Below, piece by piece: positions 7,753-15,132 of a stretch of 16,707 nucleotides of DNA. Under the pieces are notes generated by a model. That model made no database searches, had not been told where the DNA came from, and saw nothing but the letters and a program-made list of their open reading frames with translations. The position numbers and the translations under genes were made by a program. The stretch spans positions 1 to 16,707 of the forward strand of contig CAKTFD010000046.1 in assembly GCA_934553285.1 (NCBI GenBank), given 5' to 3'. Position 1 is the stretch's first letter; every line of letters starts with the position of its first letter. The stretch is from an uncultured Faecalibacterium sp. (GTDB lineage: Bacteria > Bacillota > Clostridia > Oscillospirales > Ruminococcaceae).

Positions 7753-8472
7753 ATGGCACTACAGATCGCCATCGTAGAAGACCTGGCGCCGGATGCCCGG
7801 CGGCTGGAAGCACTGATCCGGCAGCAGCTGCCCCCCGCAGACTGCACATGGTTTGCCTGCGGAGATGATTTTCTCCGGACACTGGATACCCGGCGGTACG
7901 CCGTGGTGTTCCTGGATATCTGCATGGAGGGCACCAACGGCATCCAGACCGCCCGGCAGCTGCGGCAGGCAGACTCTGCCGTACTGATCGTGTTTGTGAC
8001 CTCCTCGCCGGAGTATGTATGGGATGCATTTCCGGTGCACCCTTTTGATTATCTGCTCAAGCCCTACCAGGAGGAAAAGTTCCGCCTGCTGGCCGGTGAA
8101 CTGCAGCGGGTGCTCTGCCGCCCGGAGCCGGAACTGGAGGTGCGTATCGCCCGGCAGACCATCCAGCTGCCGCTGCGCAAGGTGCTGTACGCCACCGCGC
8201 AGAACCACTTCGTCCGCATCATGACCGAGGAGGGCGAGTGCCGCGCCGTATATAATTTTGCGCAGGTAGAAGAAAAGCTATGCGCGCAGGAAAATTTTTT
8301 AAGCTGCAACCGCGGCGTCATCATCAACATGGACAAGGTGCTGCGGTTTGAGGAAGACTGTTTTGAGATGCTGGACGGCACCCGCCTGCCGGTCCGGCAG
8401 AAGGATAAAAATGCCCTGTTCGCCCGTTTTACCCAATACCAGTTCCGGCAGATGCGGCAGGAACTGCGCTGA
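7753..8472 (+). CDS. LytTR-family response regulator (AgrA/VirR type)
   Basis: A 239-residue two-domain regulator. The receiver domain (about 1-120) has the acidic pair E9/D10, phosphoacceptor D55 in FLDICMEG, the VTSS segment near 82-85 and the switch lysine K103 in LLKPY. The C-terminal LytTR DNA-binding domain spans about 137-235 (RQTIQLPLRKVLYATAQNHF... and FLSCNRGVIINMDKV). It should bind direct repeats upstream of its targets when phosphorylated by the adjacent kinase. Start ATG 7753 is chosen at 7 nt from GGAGG; the in-frame ATGs at 7732 and 7747 overlap or touch that ribosome binding site. The kinase gene begins 14 nt after its stop. Confidence 0.92.
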   Translation: MALQIAIVEDLAPDARRLEALIRQQLPPADCTWFACGDDFLRTLDTRRYAVVFLDICMEGTNGIQTARQLRQADSAVLIVFVTSSPEYVWDAFPVHPFDYLLKPYQEEKFRLLAGELQRVLCRPEPELEVRIARQTIQLPLRKVLYATAQNHFVRIMTEEGECRAVYNFAQVEEKLCAQENFLSCNRGVIINMDKVLRFEEDCFEMLDGTRLPVRQKDKNALFARFTQYQFRQMRQELR

Positions 8473-8486
8473 GGAAAGGAGCCGCC

Positions 8487-9806
8487 ATGGTGGATCTGGA
8501 TCTGTTCGGACGTTATTTCCTGGAGTATGCGCTGCTGTATCCCGGTGCATTTTTGTGTCTGGCCTCGCTTTGGGAAAAGCTGCGTGCACCCCGGCGCACA
8601 GCCCTGCTGACAGCGGCGGCCATTACGCTGCTGTGCCTTGTATGCGCAGGGCTGTGCACAGTGTTTGCGCTGCACAGCAGCTATTTTCTGCCGCTCATCG
8701 TACTTGTGGCTTTCTGGCTGCTGCGCTGGCAGGTGACATCGGATGTTACCGTAAGCCAGAGCGCCTTCCTGTTTTCCATTACTGCCGTGATGATGGCCGT
8801 ATGCCTTCTGCTCTCCATGATATTGAACGCCCAGGCCGAGAGCGCCAACCCTCAAATCGTCTGCCTTCCCTCCACTGCCCTGCTGCGGCTGGGCATGGCC
8901 ATTGCGCTGGCGGTGCTGTTCTGGTTTACTGCAGTGCAGTGGAGCCGGTGGCTGCTGCGGGAGTACCACGGCGAGGCGTTCTGGCAGTCCGCCTGGCCGC
9001 TGCCCGCCATCTACGCCATTTTTCTGCTGTACTGTATGCCGCTGAATCCCGCCGTAGTGCTGATCGGCCGGTTGATGATCATCTCGGTACTGGCAGTCTC
9101 CATCTCGCTGTTCGGCATCTTTGTGCTGCTGTACGAGATGTACCGTGTTGCCCGGGAGTATACCCACAGCGCCCAGCTGGACCGGGAAAATCAGCTGCTG
9201 GCCATGGAATCCCGCCGGTATATGGAGCTGCAGAACTATCTGGATAACACCCGCCATCTGCGGCACGACTTCCGGCAGCACCTGCATGTGATCGCAGGGC
9301 TGACCGAGGCCGGGCAGCTGGAAGAGCTGAAAAGCTATCTGCACCAGTACGAAAACGAGCTGAGCGAGCACCGCCCTGCCCTGTGCGCCAACGCCGCCGT
9401 GGATGCCCTGGCCGGATACTACGACCATGAGGCCCGGCAGCAGGGCATCCCTGTGGAGTGGAAGCTGGAGCTGCCCCGGCAGCTGCCCATGCCGGAAGCC
9501 GACCTGTGCACCATTCTGGGCAATCTGCTGGAAAACGCCCTCCACGCCAGCCAGGAGCTGCCGCCGGACCAGCGGCAGGTAAAGGTGATGGCACGGATGC
9601 TCAGCCCTGCCATGCTGGGCCTTGTGGTGGAAAACCGCTACAACGGCGTGCTGAAAAAGCAGAGCGGCAGCCTGCGCTCCACTAAGCACGAAGGGGCCGG
9701 CATCGGGCTGGTATCCATTGAAATCGCCGTGCACAAATACAACGGCAGCCTGGATCTGCAAACCGAAAACTGCATCTTCCGGGTCAATGTACTGCTCAAT
9801 CTGTAA
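8487..9806 (+). CDS. AgrC-like sensor histidine kinase (GHKL ATPase)
   Basis: A 439-residue membrane kinase. The N-terminal half (about 10-215) holds six or seven hydrophobic segments and should sense the signal. A short coiled-coil linker (about 220-250) follows, then the RHDF box with likely phosphoacceptor H260. The GHKL ATPase domain has its N-box at LGNLLENALHA (N346 and N350) and GAGIGL at 403-408. This is the architecture of peptide-sensing AgrC/ComD-type kinases. No pheromone precursor or AgrB-like processing gene lies next to it, so the signal is unknown. AAGGAG lies 6 nt before the start. It is co-transcribed with the regulator and ends at the terminator at 9814-9862. Confidence 0.9.
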   Translation: MVDLDLFGRYFLEYALLYPGAFLCLASLWEKLRAPRRTALLTAAAITLLCLVCAGLCTVFALHSSYFLPLIVLVAFWLLRWQVTSDVTVSQSAFLFSITAVMMAVCLLLSMILNAQAESANPQIVCLPSTALLRLGMAIALAVLFWFTAVQWSRWLLREYHGEAFWQSAWPLPAIYAIFLLYCMPLNPAVVLIGRLMIISVLAVSISLFGIFVLLYEMYRVAREYTHSAQLDRENQLLAMESRRYMELQNYLDNTRHLRHDFRQHLHVIAGLTEAGQLEELKSYLHQYENELSEHRPALCANAAVDALAGYYDHEARQQGIPVEWKLELPRQLPMPEADLCTILGNLLENALHASQELPPDQRQVKVMARMLSPAMLGLVVENRYNGVLKKQSGSLRSTKHEGAGIGLVSIEIAVHKYNGSLDLQTENCIFRVNVLLNL

Positions 9807-9813
9807 CTATCAG

Positions 9814-9862
9814 AAAACCGGGAACGGCCGCACAATTCTGCGTGGCTGCTCCCGGTTTTTTT
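9814..9862. terminator. Bidirectional terminator between the kinase and the GDSL hydrolase gene
   Basis: AAAACCGGGA (9814-9823) pairs with TCCCGGTTTT (9850-9859) around a partly paired interior, with T runs in both orientations. The convergent genes stop just either side of it. Confidence 0.85.
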
Positions 9863-9867
9863 GTCTT

Positions 9868-10884
9868 TTATTCCGCGCTGTATGCGCTGCCCATGATCCA
9901 GGGATTGTCCGCAGAATAAGCTGCGTGGTTGCGCAGGTAGGTGACCCAGGCACCATAGCCGTTACCGGCGGAAAGATGCACGCCATCCGGCGCAGCAAGC
10001 ATCTCTTTCAGGTTGCCCTCTCCGTCCGCCAGCGCTTCCCACAGATCCAGATACACGCAGCCTTTGCTGGCGGCCAGCTGGGCCAGCTGTTCATTGACGC
10101 CGCGCAGCACATCCGAGGCAAGCCCGGGCTTTTTTTCTGCCGCTGCAGGCCGCACCGGCGGGATGGACTGCACATAGATGGTGCACCCCTCCCCCAGCGT
10201 CTGGCGCAGTTCGTCCAGCATCTGGCCGTAATACGCCAGGAAGCGATCCGCCGCGCCCAGGGTGGTCAGGGTGTTGGTACCCAGCAGGATATACAGTTTT
10301 TTGGGCTGGGCAGCGGCCAGCACATCCAGCGCCACCTCCTGCCCACGGGTGGGGCTTTTTACCGCTGCGCGGTTGGCAATAGCATCCGGGCCAACACCTG
10401 TGTAACCGCAGATGAGCGCCCCGCTCAGATTGATCTGGTAATCCGAGAAGCCCACCGTCAGGCTGTCGCCCAGGAAAGCGGCATCCGAAAAGTAGCTCAG
10501 ATCCACCTGCCCGCAGGCGGGCTGCCGAATGACGCTTGCATCATACGCCTTTATGGTATAGGCTCCGGCGCTCTGCCGCGCAGGGCCAAAGTTCTCCCGC
10601 TGCACCGCCTGCACTGCCGTGCTGTCCGCCCCTGCTGCAGCGCTGTCGCTGCCAGAAGCCGCCTCGCCCTGCATGGGCAGCGGTGCCAGAATGTTCTGTG
10701 CAATGCCGCTTGCGTTGGTCTGCGGGGTGGTCTGCTCTGCCTGTGCGCCTTTTTCCAGGATGGCGGTCACTGCGTAGGATACTAGCAGGATGGCCACAAT
10801 GACCCCCGCCAGCCGCAGTTTGCTGCTTATGCCCCCGCGGGCGCGCCGCCGGGGTGCCGAATGATACTCGTGTGAAATGCCCAT
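9868..10884 (-). CDS. Membrane-anchored SGNH/GDSL-type hydrolase
   Basis: A 338-residue protein. A short basic cytoplasmic start is followed by one membrane segment (about 24-43), then an Ala/Ser/Gln-rich linker (about 50-105) and an extracytoplasmic SGNH hydrolase domain. Family blocks are present: GDSL (139-142, nucleophile S141), GTNTL with N204, and DGVHL with D300 and H303 completing the catalytic set. Such proteins act outside the cell as esterases or deacetylases on glycans or lipids; the substrate is not evident. No strong ribosome binding site precedes ATG 10884, and no better internal start was found. It is a single-gene unit with its own promoter (10957-10985), divergent from the phosphofructokinase genes. 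Confidence 0.85.
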   Translation of the reverse strand: MGISHEYHSAPRRRARGGISSKLRLAGVIVAILLVSYAVTAILEKGAQAEQTTPQTNASGIAQNILAPLPMQGEAASGSDSAAAGADSTAVQAVQRENFGPARQSAGAYTIKAYDASVIRQPACGQVDLSYFSDAAFLGDSLTVGFSDYQINLSGALICGYTGVGPDAIANRAAVKSPTRGQEVALDVLAAAQPKKLYILLGTNTLTTLGAADRFLAYYGQMLDELRQTLGEGCTIYVQSIPPVRPAAAEKKPGLASDVLRGVNEQLAQLAASKGCVYLDLWEALADGEGNLKEMLAAPDGVHLSAGNGYGAWVTYLRNHAAYSADNPWIMGSAYSAE

Positions 10885-10956
10885 TTTTCTGTCCAGCTTT
10901 CTGATCTTATCGCAAAGGGCAGCCCAAACTGCCCGGTAATTACGGAATGCTCCCTC

Positions 10957-10985
10957 ATTTTATCATAAATTGTTTGCCTGTGCAA
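10957..10985 (-). promoter_or_regulatory. Promoter of the GDSL hydrolase gene
   Basis: Minus strand: TTGCAC (10985-10980), a 17-bp spacer and TAAAAT (10962-10957). It lies back to back with the promoter of the first phosphofructokinase gene. Confidence 0.75.
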
Positions 10986-10996
10986 CCAATTGGGTC

Positions 10997-11025
10997 TTGC
11001 ATACAACAGGTAAAACGGGTACAAT
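10997..11025 (+). promoter_or_regulatory. Promoter of the phosphofructokinase genes
   Basis: TTGCAT (10997-11002), a 17-bp spacer and TACAAT (11020-11025). The predicted start near 11031 leaves a leader of about 190 nt before the first gene. Confidence 0.75.
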
Positions 11026-11030
11026 AGGAT

Positions 11031-11218
11031 TGCAGCATATTTTGCGCATTTTACAAAAAGCCAATACACATGCTGCAGGTATTTTTGTGTCAGTTGCGGC
11101 AGGCGGACGTTTTGCCGTTCCGGTCTGTTGGCAGTGCAGGGCCGGCAGACCACTTTGACGGACGGCGCGGAAAACCGCTTTTCCGGCAGCAGACACATAC
11201 AAATGATTTGAAGGAGGT
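11031..11218 (+). promoter_or_regulatory. Structured leader of the first phosphofructokinase gene
   Basis: The untranslated leader begins with TGCAGCAT (11031-11038), the perfect complement of ATGCTGCA (11070-11077). Further on are a GGTCTG...CAGACC stem with an inner GGC/GCC pair and, near 11169-11186, a CGGAAAA-CCGC-TTTTCCG hairpin 5' of the ribosome binding site. The amount of pairing suggests regulation or RNA stabilisation, but no known riboswitch class was recognised. Confidence 0.4.
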
Positions 11219-11222
11219 TCCC

Positions 11223-12446
11223 ATGGCCAAGAACATCATCATTGGTCAGAGCGGCGGTCCCACCGCCGTGATCAATTCCAGCCTGGCGGGCGTGTACAAA
11301 GCCGCCCGCAGCCTGGGTGCGGACAAGGTGTACGGCATGAAGTACGGCATCGAGGGTCTGCTCAAGGAAGAACTGCTGGAGCTCAACATCCTGCTGGACG
11401 ACCGCATGAGCATCGAGCTGCTCAAGCGCACCCCGTCCAGTTATCTGGGCAGCTGCCGCTATAAGCTGCCCGACCCGGACACGGATGCCACCCCGTTCGT
11501 CAAGCTGTTTACCCTGTTTGACAAGTACGACATCTGTGCCGTGTTCTACATCGGCGGCAACGATTCGATGGATACCATCGCAAAGCTGTCCCGCTATGGG
11601 CAGCGGGTGGGCAGCGCCGTGCGGTTTATCGGTGTGCCCAAGACCATCGATAACGACCTGTGCCTGACCGATCATACCCCCGGCTACGGCTCGGCAGCCA
11701 AGTACATCGCTACTATCTTAAAGGAAGTCATCCGCGACTCCTCTGTGTACAACCTCCGCAGCGTGACGGTGGCCGAGATCATGGGCCGCCATGCCGGTTG
11801 GCTGGCCGGTGCGGCCTGCCTGGCCGGCGGCGAAGACTGCGAAGGCCCCGACCTGATCCTGCTGCCGGAAGTGCCCTTTGACCAGGACAAGTTCCTGGCA
11901 CGGGTGGATGCCCTGCAGCGGGTAAAGCCCAATGTCATCATCGCAGCCAGCGAGGGCGTCAAGACCGCCGACGGCACCTACCTGTGCGACCTGGTATCCA
12001 CTGCCGGGCAGCTGGACGCTTTCGGCCACAAGGCCATCCTCAGCGGTACCAGCCGCTACCTCTCGGATCTGATCCACAACAACCTGAACTGCAAGAGCCG
12101 CGCCATCGAGTTTTCCACCCTGCAGCGCTGCGCCAGCCATCTGGCCAGCCGCACGGATGTGAACGAGGCCTACGCCGTAGGCGGTGCCGCCGCAGCAGCA
12201 GCCTTTGCGGGCGAGAGTGGCCGCATGATCGCCCTCAAGCGCATTTCTAACTATCCGTACCAGTGCATCACCGAGTCGGTGGATGTGCAGCAGGTGGCCA
12301 ACCTGGAAAAGAAGGTCCCGCTGGAGTGGATCGCCCCGGATGGGATGCAGGTCACCGCCGCCTTTGAGGAGTACGCCCGTCCGCTGATCCTGGACGAAGT
12401 GACCCCCGTGTATGTGAACGGTACCCCCCGCCACATCCGTCTGTGA
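11223..12446 (+). CDS. 6-phosphofructokinase, PPi-type signature (first of a tandem pair)
   Basis: A 407-residue phosphofructokinase-family enzyme that phosphorylates fructose 6-phosphate to the 1,6-bisphosphate. GQSGGPT (8-14) and GGNDS (111-115) form the phosphoryl-donor site, and PKTIDND (139-145) carries the catalytic aspartates D143 and D145. D114 and K140 take the places where ATP-dependent enzymes have glycines, the known mark of pyrophosphate-dependent enzymes. N113 replaces the aspartate usual in the GGD motif. MGRHAGW and ASEG match the sugar-phosphate site. ATG 11223 follows AAGGAGG closely; an in-frame extension to 11070 would run through the leader. The paralogue 81 nt downstream aligns without gaps through residue 145. 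Donor preference is inferred, not proven. Confidence 0.88.
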   Translation: MAKNIIIGQSGGPTAVINSSLAGVYKAARSLGADKVYGMKYGIEGLLKEELLELNILLDDRMSIELLKRTPSSYLGSCRYKLPDPDTDATPFVKLFTLFDKYDICAVFYIGGNDSMDTIAKLSRYGQRVGSAVRFIGVPKTIDNDLCLTDHTPGYGSAAKYIATILKEVIRDSSVYNLRSVTVAEIMGRHAGWLAGAACLAGGEDCEGPDLILLPEVPFDQDKFLARVDALQRVKPNVIIAASEGVKTADGTYLCDLVSTAGQLDAFGHKAILSGTSRYLSDLIHNNLNCKSRAIEFSTLQRCASHLASRTDVNEAYAVGGAAAAAAFAGESGRMIALKRISNYPYQCITESVDVQQVANLEKKVPLEWIAPDGMQVTAAFEEYARPLILDEVTPVYVNGTPRHIRL

Positions 12447-12462
12447 TCCCCCCGCTTCCGCG

Positions 12463-12503
12463 TCTGTTTTCGTGCACCTGCACGTTTTTATAGCCGAAAC
12501 AGA
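12463..12503 (+). terminator. Weak terminator between the two phosphofructokinase genes
   Basis: CGTGC-ACCT-GCACG (12471-12484) followed by TTTTT forms a short terminator. An outer pairing of TCTGTTTTCG (12463-12472) with CGAAACAGA (12495-12503) competes for its 5' arm. Partial read-through into the second gene is likely, as no separate promoter was found for it. Confidence 0.5.
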
Positions 12504-12527
12504 AAAAACAAAAAAGGAGAAATCATC

Positions 12528-13760
12528 ATGGGAAAAAATGCAATTGTCGGTCAGTCCGGCGGCCCCACCTCTGTCATCAATGCCAGCCTGGCGGGTGTTT
12601 TTGAGAGCTGCAAGAATCGCGGCGCAGACATCGTGTACGGTATGTGCAACGGTGTTGCCGGTCTGTTGGAGGAGCGCGTGGTGGATCTGTCCACCATGCT
12701 GACCGACGACCTGGACATCGAGCTGCTCAAGCGCACCCCGTCCAGTTTTCTGGGCAGCTGCCGTTACAAGCTGCCGGACTGGCGCACCGATGAGGCCGTG
12801 TACAAAAAGCTGTTCGGCATCCTGGAAAAGCTGAACATCGGCTACTTCTTCTACATCGGCGGCAACGACTCCATGGACACCATCGGCAAGCTGGCCGAGT
12901 ACGGCGAGCGCATCCAGAGCGACATCCGCTTTATGGGCGTGCCCAAGACCATCGACAACGACCTGATGGTCACCGACCACACCCCCGGCTACGGCTCTGC
13001 TGCCAAGTACATCGGCGTGGTGATGAAGGAGATCATCCGCGACGCCACCGTGTACGGCACCAAGTACGTCACCGTGGTGGAGATCATGGGCCGCAACGCA
13101 GGCTGGCTGACCGCTGCCGCTGCTCTGGCAAAGAGCGACGACTGCGAGGGCGTGGACATGATCTGCCTGCCCGAAGTGCCCTTCAACGTGGATCACTTCA
13201 TTGAGAAGGTGCGCGTGATGCAGGAAAAGAAGCCCAGCATCGTGATTGCTGTGTCCGAAGGCGTCAAGCTGGAGGATGGCCGTTACGTCTGTGAGCTGGC
13301 CGACGATGTGCACGCTGTGGACGCCTTTGGCCACAAGGCCCTGACCGGCACCGCCCGGTATCTGGCCAACGTGGTGGCCCGCAATCTGGACACCAAGACC
13401 CGCTGCATCGAGCTTTCCACCCTGCAGCGCTGCGCCGGCCACCTGACCAGCCGCACCGACATCACCGAAGCATATCAGGTGGGCGGTGCTGCTGCCAAGG
13501 CAGCTTTTGAGGGCGTTACCGGCCAGATGGTGGCCCTGAAGCGCATCTCCAACAATCCCTACCAGTGCACCACCGAGCTGCACCCCATCAGCGAAGTAGC
13601 CAACCTGGAAAAGAAGGTCCCCATGAGCTGGATGAACGAGAACCACACCCAGATGACCGAGGACTTTTTGGACTATGCGCGTCCCCTCATCCAGGCCGAG
13701 CTGACCCCGCTGTACATCGCCGGTCTGCCGCATCATATCTACATGAAGAACCAGAAGTGA
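12528..13760 (+). CDS. 6-phosphofructokinase, PPi-type signature (second of a tandem pair)
   Basis: A 410-residue paralogue of the preceding gene, about 60 percent identical over the first 150 residues by eye. All active-site blocks sit at the same residue numbers: GQSGGPT (8-14), GGNDS (111-115) with N113/D114, and PKTIDND (139-145) with K140, D143 and D145. MGRNAGW and VSEG follow. The D114/K140 pair points to pyrophosphate as donor. AAGGAG lies 8 nt before ATG 12528. Both copies keep every catalytic residue, so neither looks decayed. They may form a heteromer, like the alpha/beta subunits of some PPi-dependent enzymes, or be expressed under different conditions; this is inference. Confidence 0.88.
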   Translation: MGKNAIVGQSGGPTSVINASLAGVFESCKNRGADIVYGMCNGVAGLLEERVVDLSTMLTDDLDIELLKRTPSSFLGSCRYKLPDWRTDEAVYKKLFGILEKLNIGYFFYIGGNDSMDTIGKLAEYGERIQSDIRFMGVPKTIDNDLMVTDHTPGYGSAAKYIGVVMKEIIRDATVYGTKYVTVVEIMGRNAGWLTAAAALAKSDDCEGVDMICLPEVPFNVDHFIEKVRVMQEKKPSIVIAVSEGVKLEDGRYVCELADDVHAVDAFGHKALTGTARYLANVVARNLDTKTRCIELSTLQRCAGHLTSRTDITEAYQVGGAAAKAAFEGVTGQMVALKRISNNPYQCTTELHPISEVANLEKKVPMSWMNENHTQMTEDFLDYARPLIQAELTPLYIAGLPHHIYMKNQK

Positions 13761-13792
13761 TCTTCTCCTGATCTGTTTTTCAGTCAGGCTTA

Positions 13793-13842
13793 AAGACCCT
13801 CCCGCCCGGGCGCTGCAAAGTGTTGCCGGGCGGGAGGGTCTT
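13793..13842. terminator. Strong hairpin after the phosphofructokinase genes
   Basis: A 17-bp perfect stem, 13793-13809 with 13826-13842, with a 16-nt loop. It is very stable but lacks a clean T run on either side (TTGCTGTT on the plus strand), so it may end transcription or mainly protect the mRNA 3' end. Confidence 0.65.
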
Positions 13843-13915
13843 GCTGTTATAGAGCATTCCTCTCCCCTGCTGCCAGCATTTTCCCAAATTTTTTGCCATC
13901 CGCCCAAATTATGGG

Positions 13916-13944
13916 TTGACAAAACACGCTTTCGGTGGTAACAT
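13916..13944 (+). promoter_or_regulatory. Promoter of tRNA-Tyr
   Basis: TTGACA (13916-13921), a 17-bp spacer and TAACAT (13939-13944), giving a start near 13951, about 30 nt before the tRNA. Confidence 0.85.
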
Positions 13945-13981
13945 ATACAGGCAGTCGTTCAGACCGCAAAAAACAGAATAT

Positions 13982-14066
13982 GGGCGTGTTCCCGAGTGGC
14001 CAATGGGGACAGACTGTAAATCTGCTGCTTTCAGCTTCGGTGGTTCGAATCCACCCGCGCCCACCA
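13982..14066 (+). tRNA. tRNA-Tyr (GTA anticodon)
   Basis: An 85-nt class II tRNA. Acceptor GGGCGTG (13982-13988) pairs with CGCGCCC (14056-14062), followed by A and an encoded CCA. The anticodon loop CTGTAAA holds GTA at 14016-14018. The long variable arm (GCTTTCAGC region) and the T loop TTCGAAT fit bacterial tRNA-Tyr. The outermost anticodon-stem pair appears mismatched (A-C). Confidence 0.96.
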
Positions 14067-14072
14067 AACAAG

Positions 14073-14116
14073 AAAAATCCGAACCTGTTTCCGATTGGAG
14101 AAGGGTTCGGATTTTT
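14073..14116. terminator. Terminator after tRNA-Tyr
   Basis: AAAAATCCGAACC (14073-14085) pairs with GGTTCGGATTTTT (14104-14116), with an A run on one side and a T run on the other, so it can work in both directions. Confidence 0.88.
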
Positions 14117-14137
14117 CGTTTTCTTCGGGTATGATAG

Positions 14138-14177
14138 CAATTCGCATATTTAATTCGTTGGCAACAACTGCGAATTG
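14138..14177. repeat. Perfect 9-bp inverted repeat upstream of the small DUF6061-like gene
   Basis: CAATTCGCA (14138-14146) and TGCGAATTG (14169-14177) are separated by 22 nt. There is no following T run. It could be a hairpin in a transcript or an operator. Confidence 0.4.
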
Positions 14178-14312
14178 TATGCCGCAATAGATGAAGTGCA
14201 GGTAAAATGCTGGTACTGCCCTTGCGGCCAACGAAGGTTCCCGTGGACGGCGCAAAACTCCGATACCTTGTCATAGACCGTAAGCCACTAACAAGATTTG
14301 GAGGATGCGATT

Positions 14313-14564
14313 ATGAAGTACGATGAAAAAGCCTGTAAGTTCAACATGGATACCGGATGCGTAGAACTGCTGCTCCGGGATGGGAGAAGGATCTCCATCG
14401 ACTGCACCGGGGTCGAGGATGTGCTGGATGTAACAATGGCGCAGAGGGCAGAGCTGGACTACCTCATCTACAATGACCCGCTGGGCTATGCAGATTTGAT
14501 TCTGAACGGTGATCCGAAGGAGTATTTGAAAAATGTAACCGGGAGCCATGGGTTAGAAGATTAA
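14313..14564 (+). CDS. Small DUF6061-like protein, function unknown
   Basis: An 83-residue acidic, soluble protein with no membrane segment or signal peptide. Its pattern (CKFNMDTGCVELLLRDGR near the start, AQRAELDYLIYNDPLGYADLILNGDPKEYL near the end) is one I recognise as DUF6061, a short family common in Clostridia and often found in accessory regions. No biochemical role is known to me. ATG 14313 lies 8 nt after GGAGG; an upstream in-frame TTG (14298) precedes the GGAGG and is not used. The gene stands alone between tRNA-Tyr and the MerR gene and ends at a bidirectional terminator. Confidence 0.75.
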   Translation: MKYDEKACKFNMDTGCVELLLRDGRRISIDCTGVEDVLDVTMAQRAELDYLIYNDPLGYADLILNGDPKEYLKNVTGSHGLED

Positions 14565-14567
14565 GGA

Positions 14568-14608
14568 AAATGCCGTTCCAGTTGCTTTTGGAACGGCATT
14601 TCTTATTT
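14568..14608. terminator. Bidirectional terminator between the DUF6061-like and merR genes
   Basis: AAATGCCGTTCCA (14568-14580) pairs perfectly with its complement (14589-14601) around an 8-nt loop, followed on the plus strand by CTTATTTTTT. On the minus strand it follows the merR stop and has a short T run. Confidence 0.85.
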
Positions 14609-15070
14609 TTTGCTATCCGGCATCTTCTGTCCCCGCAGTTCCTGCCGGATGGCACGGAACTGCTCCGGCACATCCGCATCGGTCATTGCACCGGGGGCAT
14701 CCACTGTCCCTGCAGCTTTGGCGGTCTCATAGAACCAGCATTTATACTCCACGGTCTCCAGCGTGTGCTGCAGCTGCTGGATCTGCTGGGTGAGCACCTC
14801 TCGCTGATGCCGGAACATCTCCAGCCGGGTGTCGATGGTATCATCTCCCTGCATGGCAAGCTCGATATACTGCCGGATGTCTTTGATGGGCATTCCGGCT
14901 TTTTTCATGCAGCGGATGACCTGCAGCCACTCGAAGTCGCTTTCTCGGAACATCCGGATGCCGCCGGAGGAACGCTCCACAAAGGGCAGCAAGCCCTCTT
15001 TGTCATAGTAGCGTAGCGTGGAGGCGGGTACGCCCAGCTTTTGTGCCATTTCGCCCACGGTATAGATCAT
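14603..15070 (-). CDS. MerR-family transcriptional regulator (AdhR/NmlR-like)
   Basis: A 155-residue regulator. The N-terminal winged helix-turn-helix (YTVGEMAQKLGVPASTLRYYDKEGLLPF, about 3-30) and second wing precede a dimerising helix (about 82-115). C54 in RCMKKAGMPIKDI is where AdhR-type aldehyde-sensing members carry their reactive cysteine; C111 is a second candidate. ATG 15070 lies 6 nt after GGAGG; an in-frame TTG at 15094 precedes that ribosome binding site. It is divergent from an aldo-keto reductase gene and probably switches that gene's promoter. Response to reactive carbonyls is inferred from the family and the adjacent reductase. Confidence 0.9.
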   Translation of the reverse strand: MIYTVGEMAQKLGVPASTLRYYDKEGLLPFVERSSGGIRMFRESDFEWLQVIRCMKKAGMPIKDIRQYIELAMQGDDTIDTRLEMFRHQREVLTQQIQQLQHTLETVEYKCWFYETAKAAGTVDAPGAMTDADVPEQFRAIRQELRGQKMPDSKK

Positions 15071-15101
15071 CTGAAACCCTCCGAATTTTTTCAAAAAGCC
15101 C

Positions 15102-15132
15102 TTAACTTAAAGTGCACTCCAAGTTGTATGAT
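15102..15132 (+). promoter_or_regulatory. MerR-type promoter and operator of the aldo-keto reductase operon
   Basis: -35 TTAACT (15102-15107) and -10 TATGAT (15127-15132) are separated by 19 bp, the over-long spacing typical of MerR-activated promoters. The spacer holds a palindrome, AACTT and AAGTT arms around AGTGCACT (15104-15125), resembling the AdhR-type operator. The regulator should bind here and realign the promoter when activated. Confidence 0.88.

Noticed and set aside
8064..9761. Minus-strand open frame of 565 codons
   Set aside because: It is antisense to the response regulator and kinase, whose motifs are complete, and has no protein-like features of its own.
11718..13922. Long minus-strand open frame of 734 codons
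   Set aside because: It is antisense to both phosphofructokinase genes and shows a repeated composition because those genes are paralogues; no ribosome binding site or domain was seen.
13847..14274. Open frames on both strands across tRNA-Tyr
   Set aside because: They read through the tRNA and its terminator, and none has a start signal or domain.
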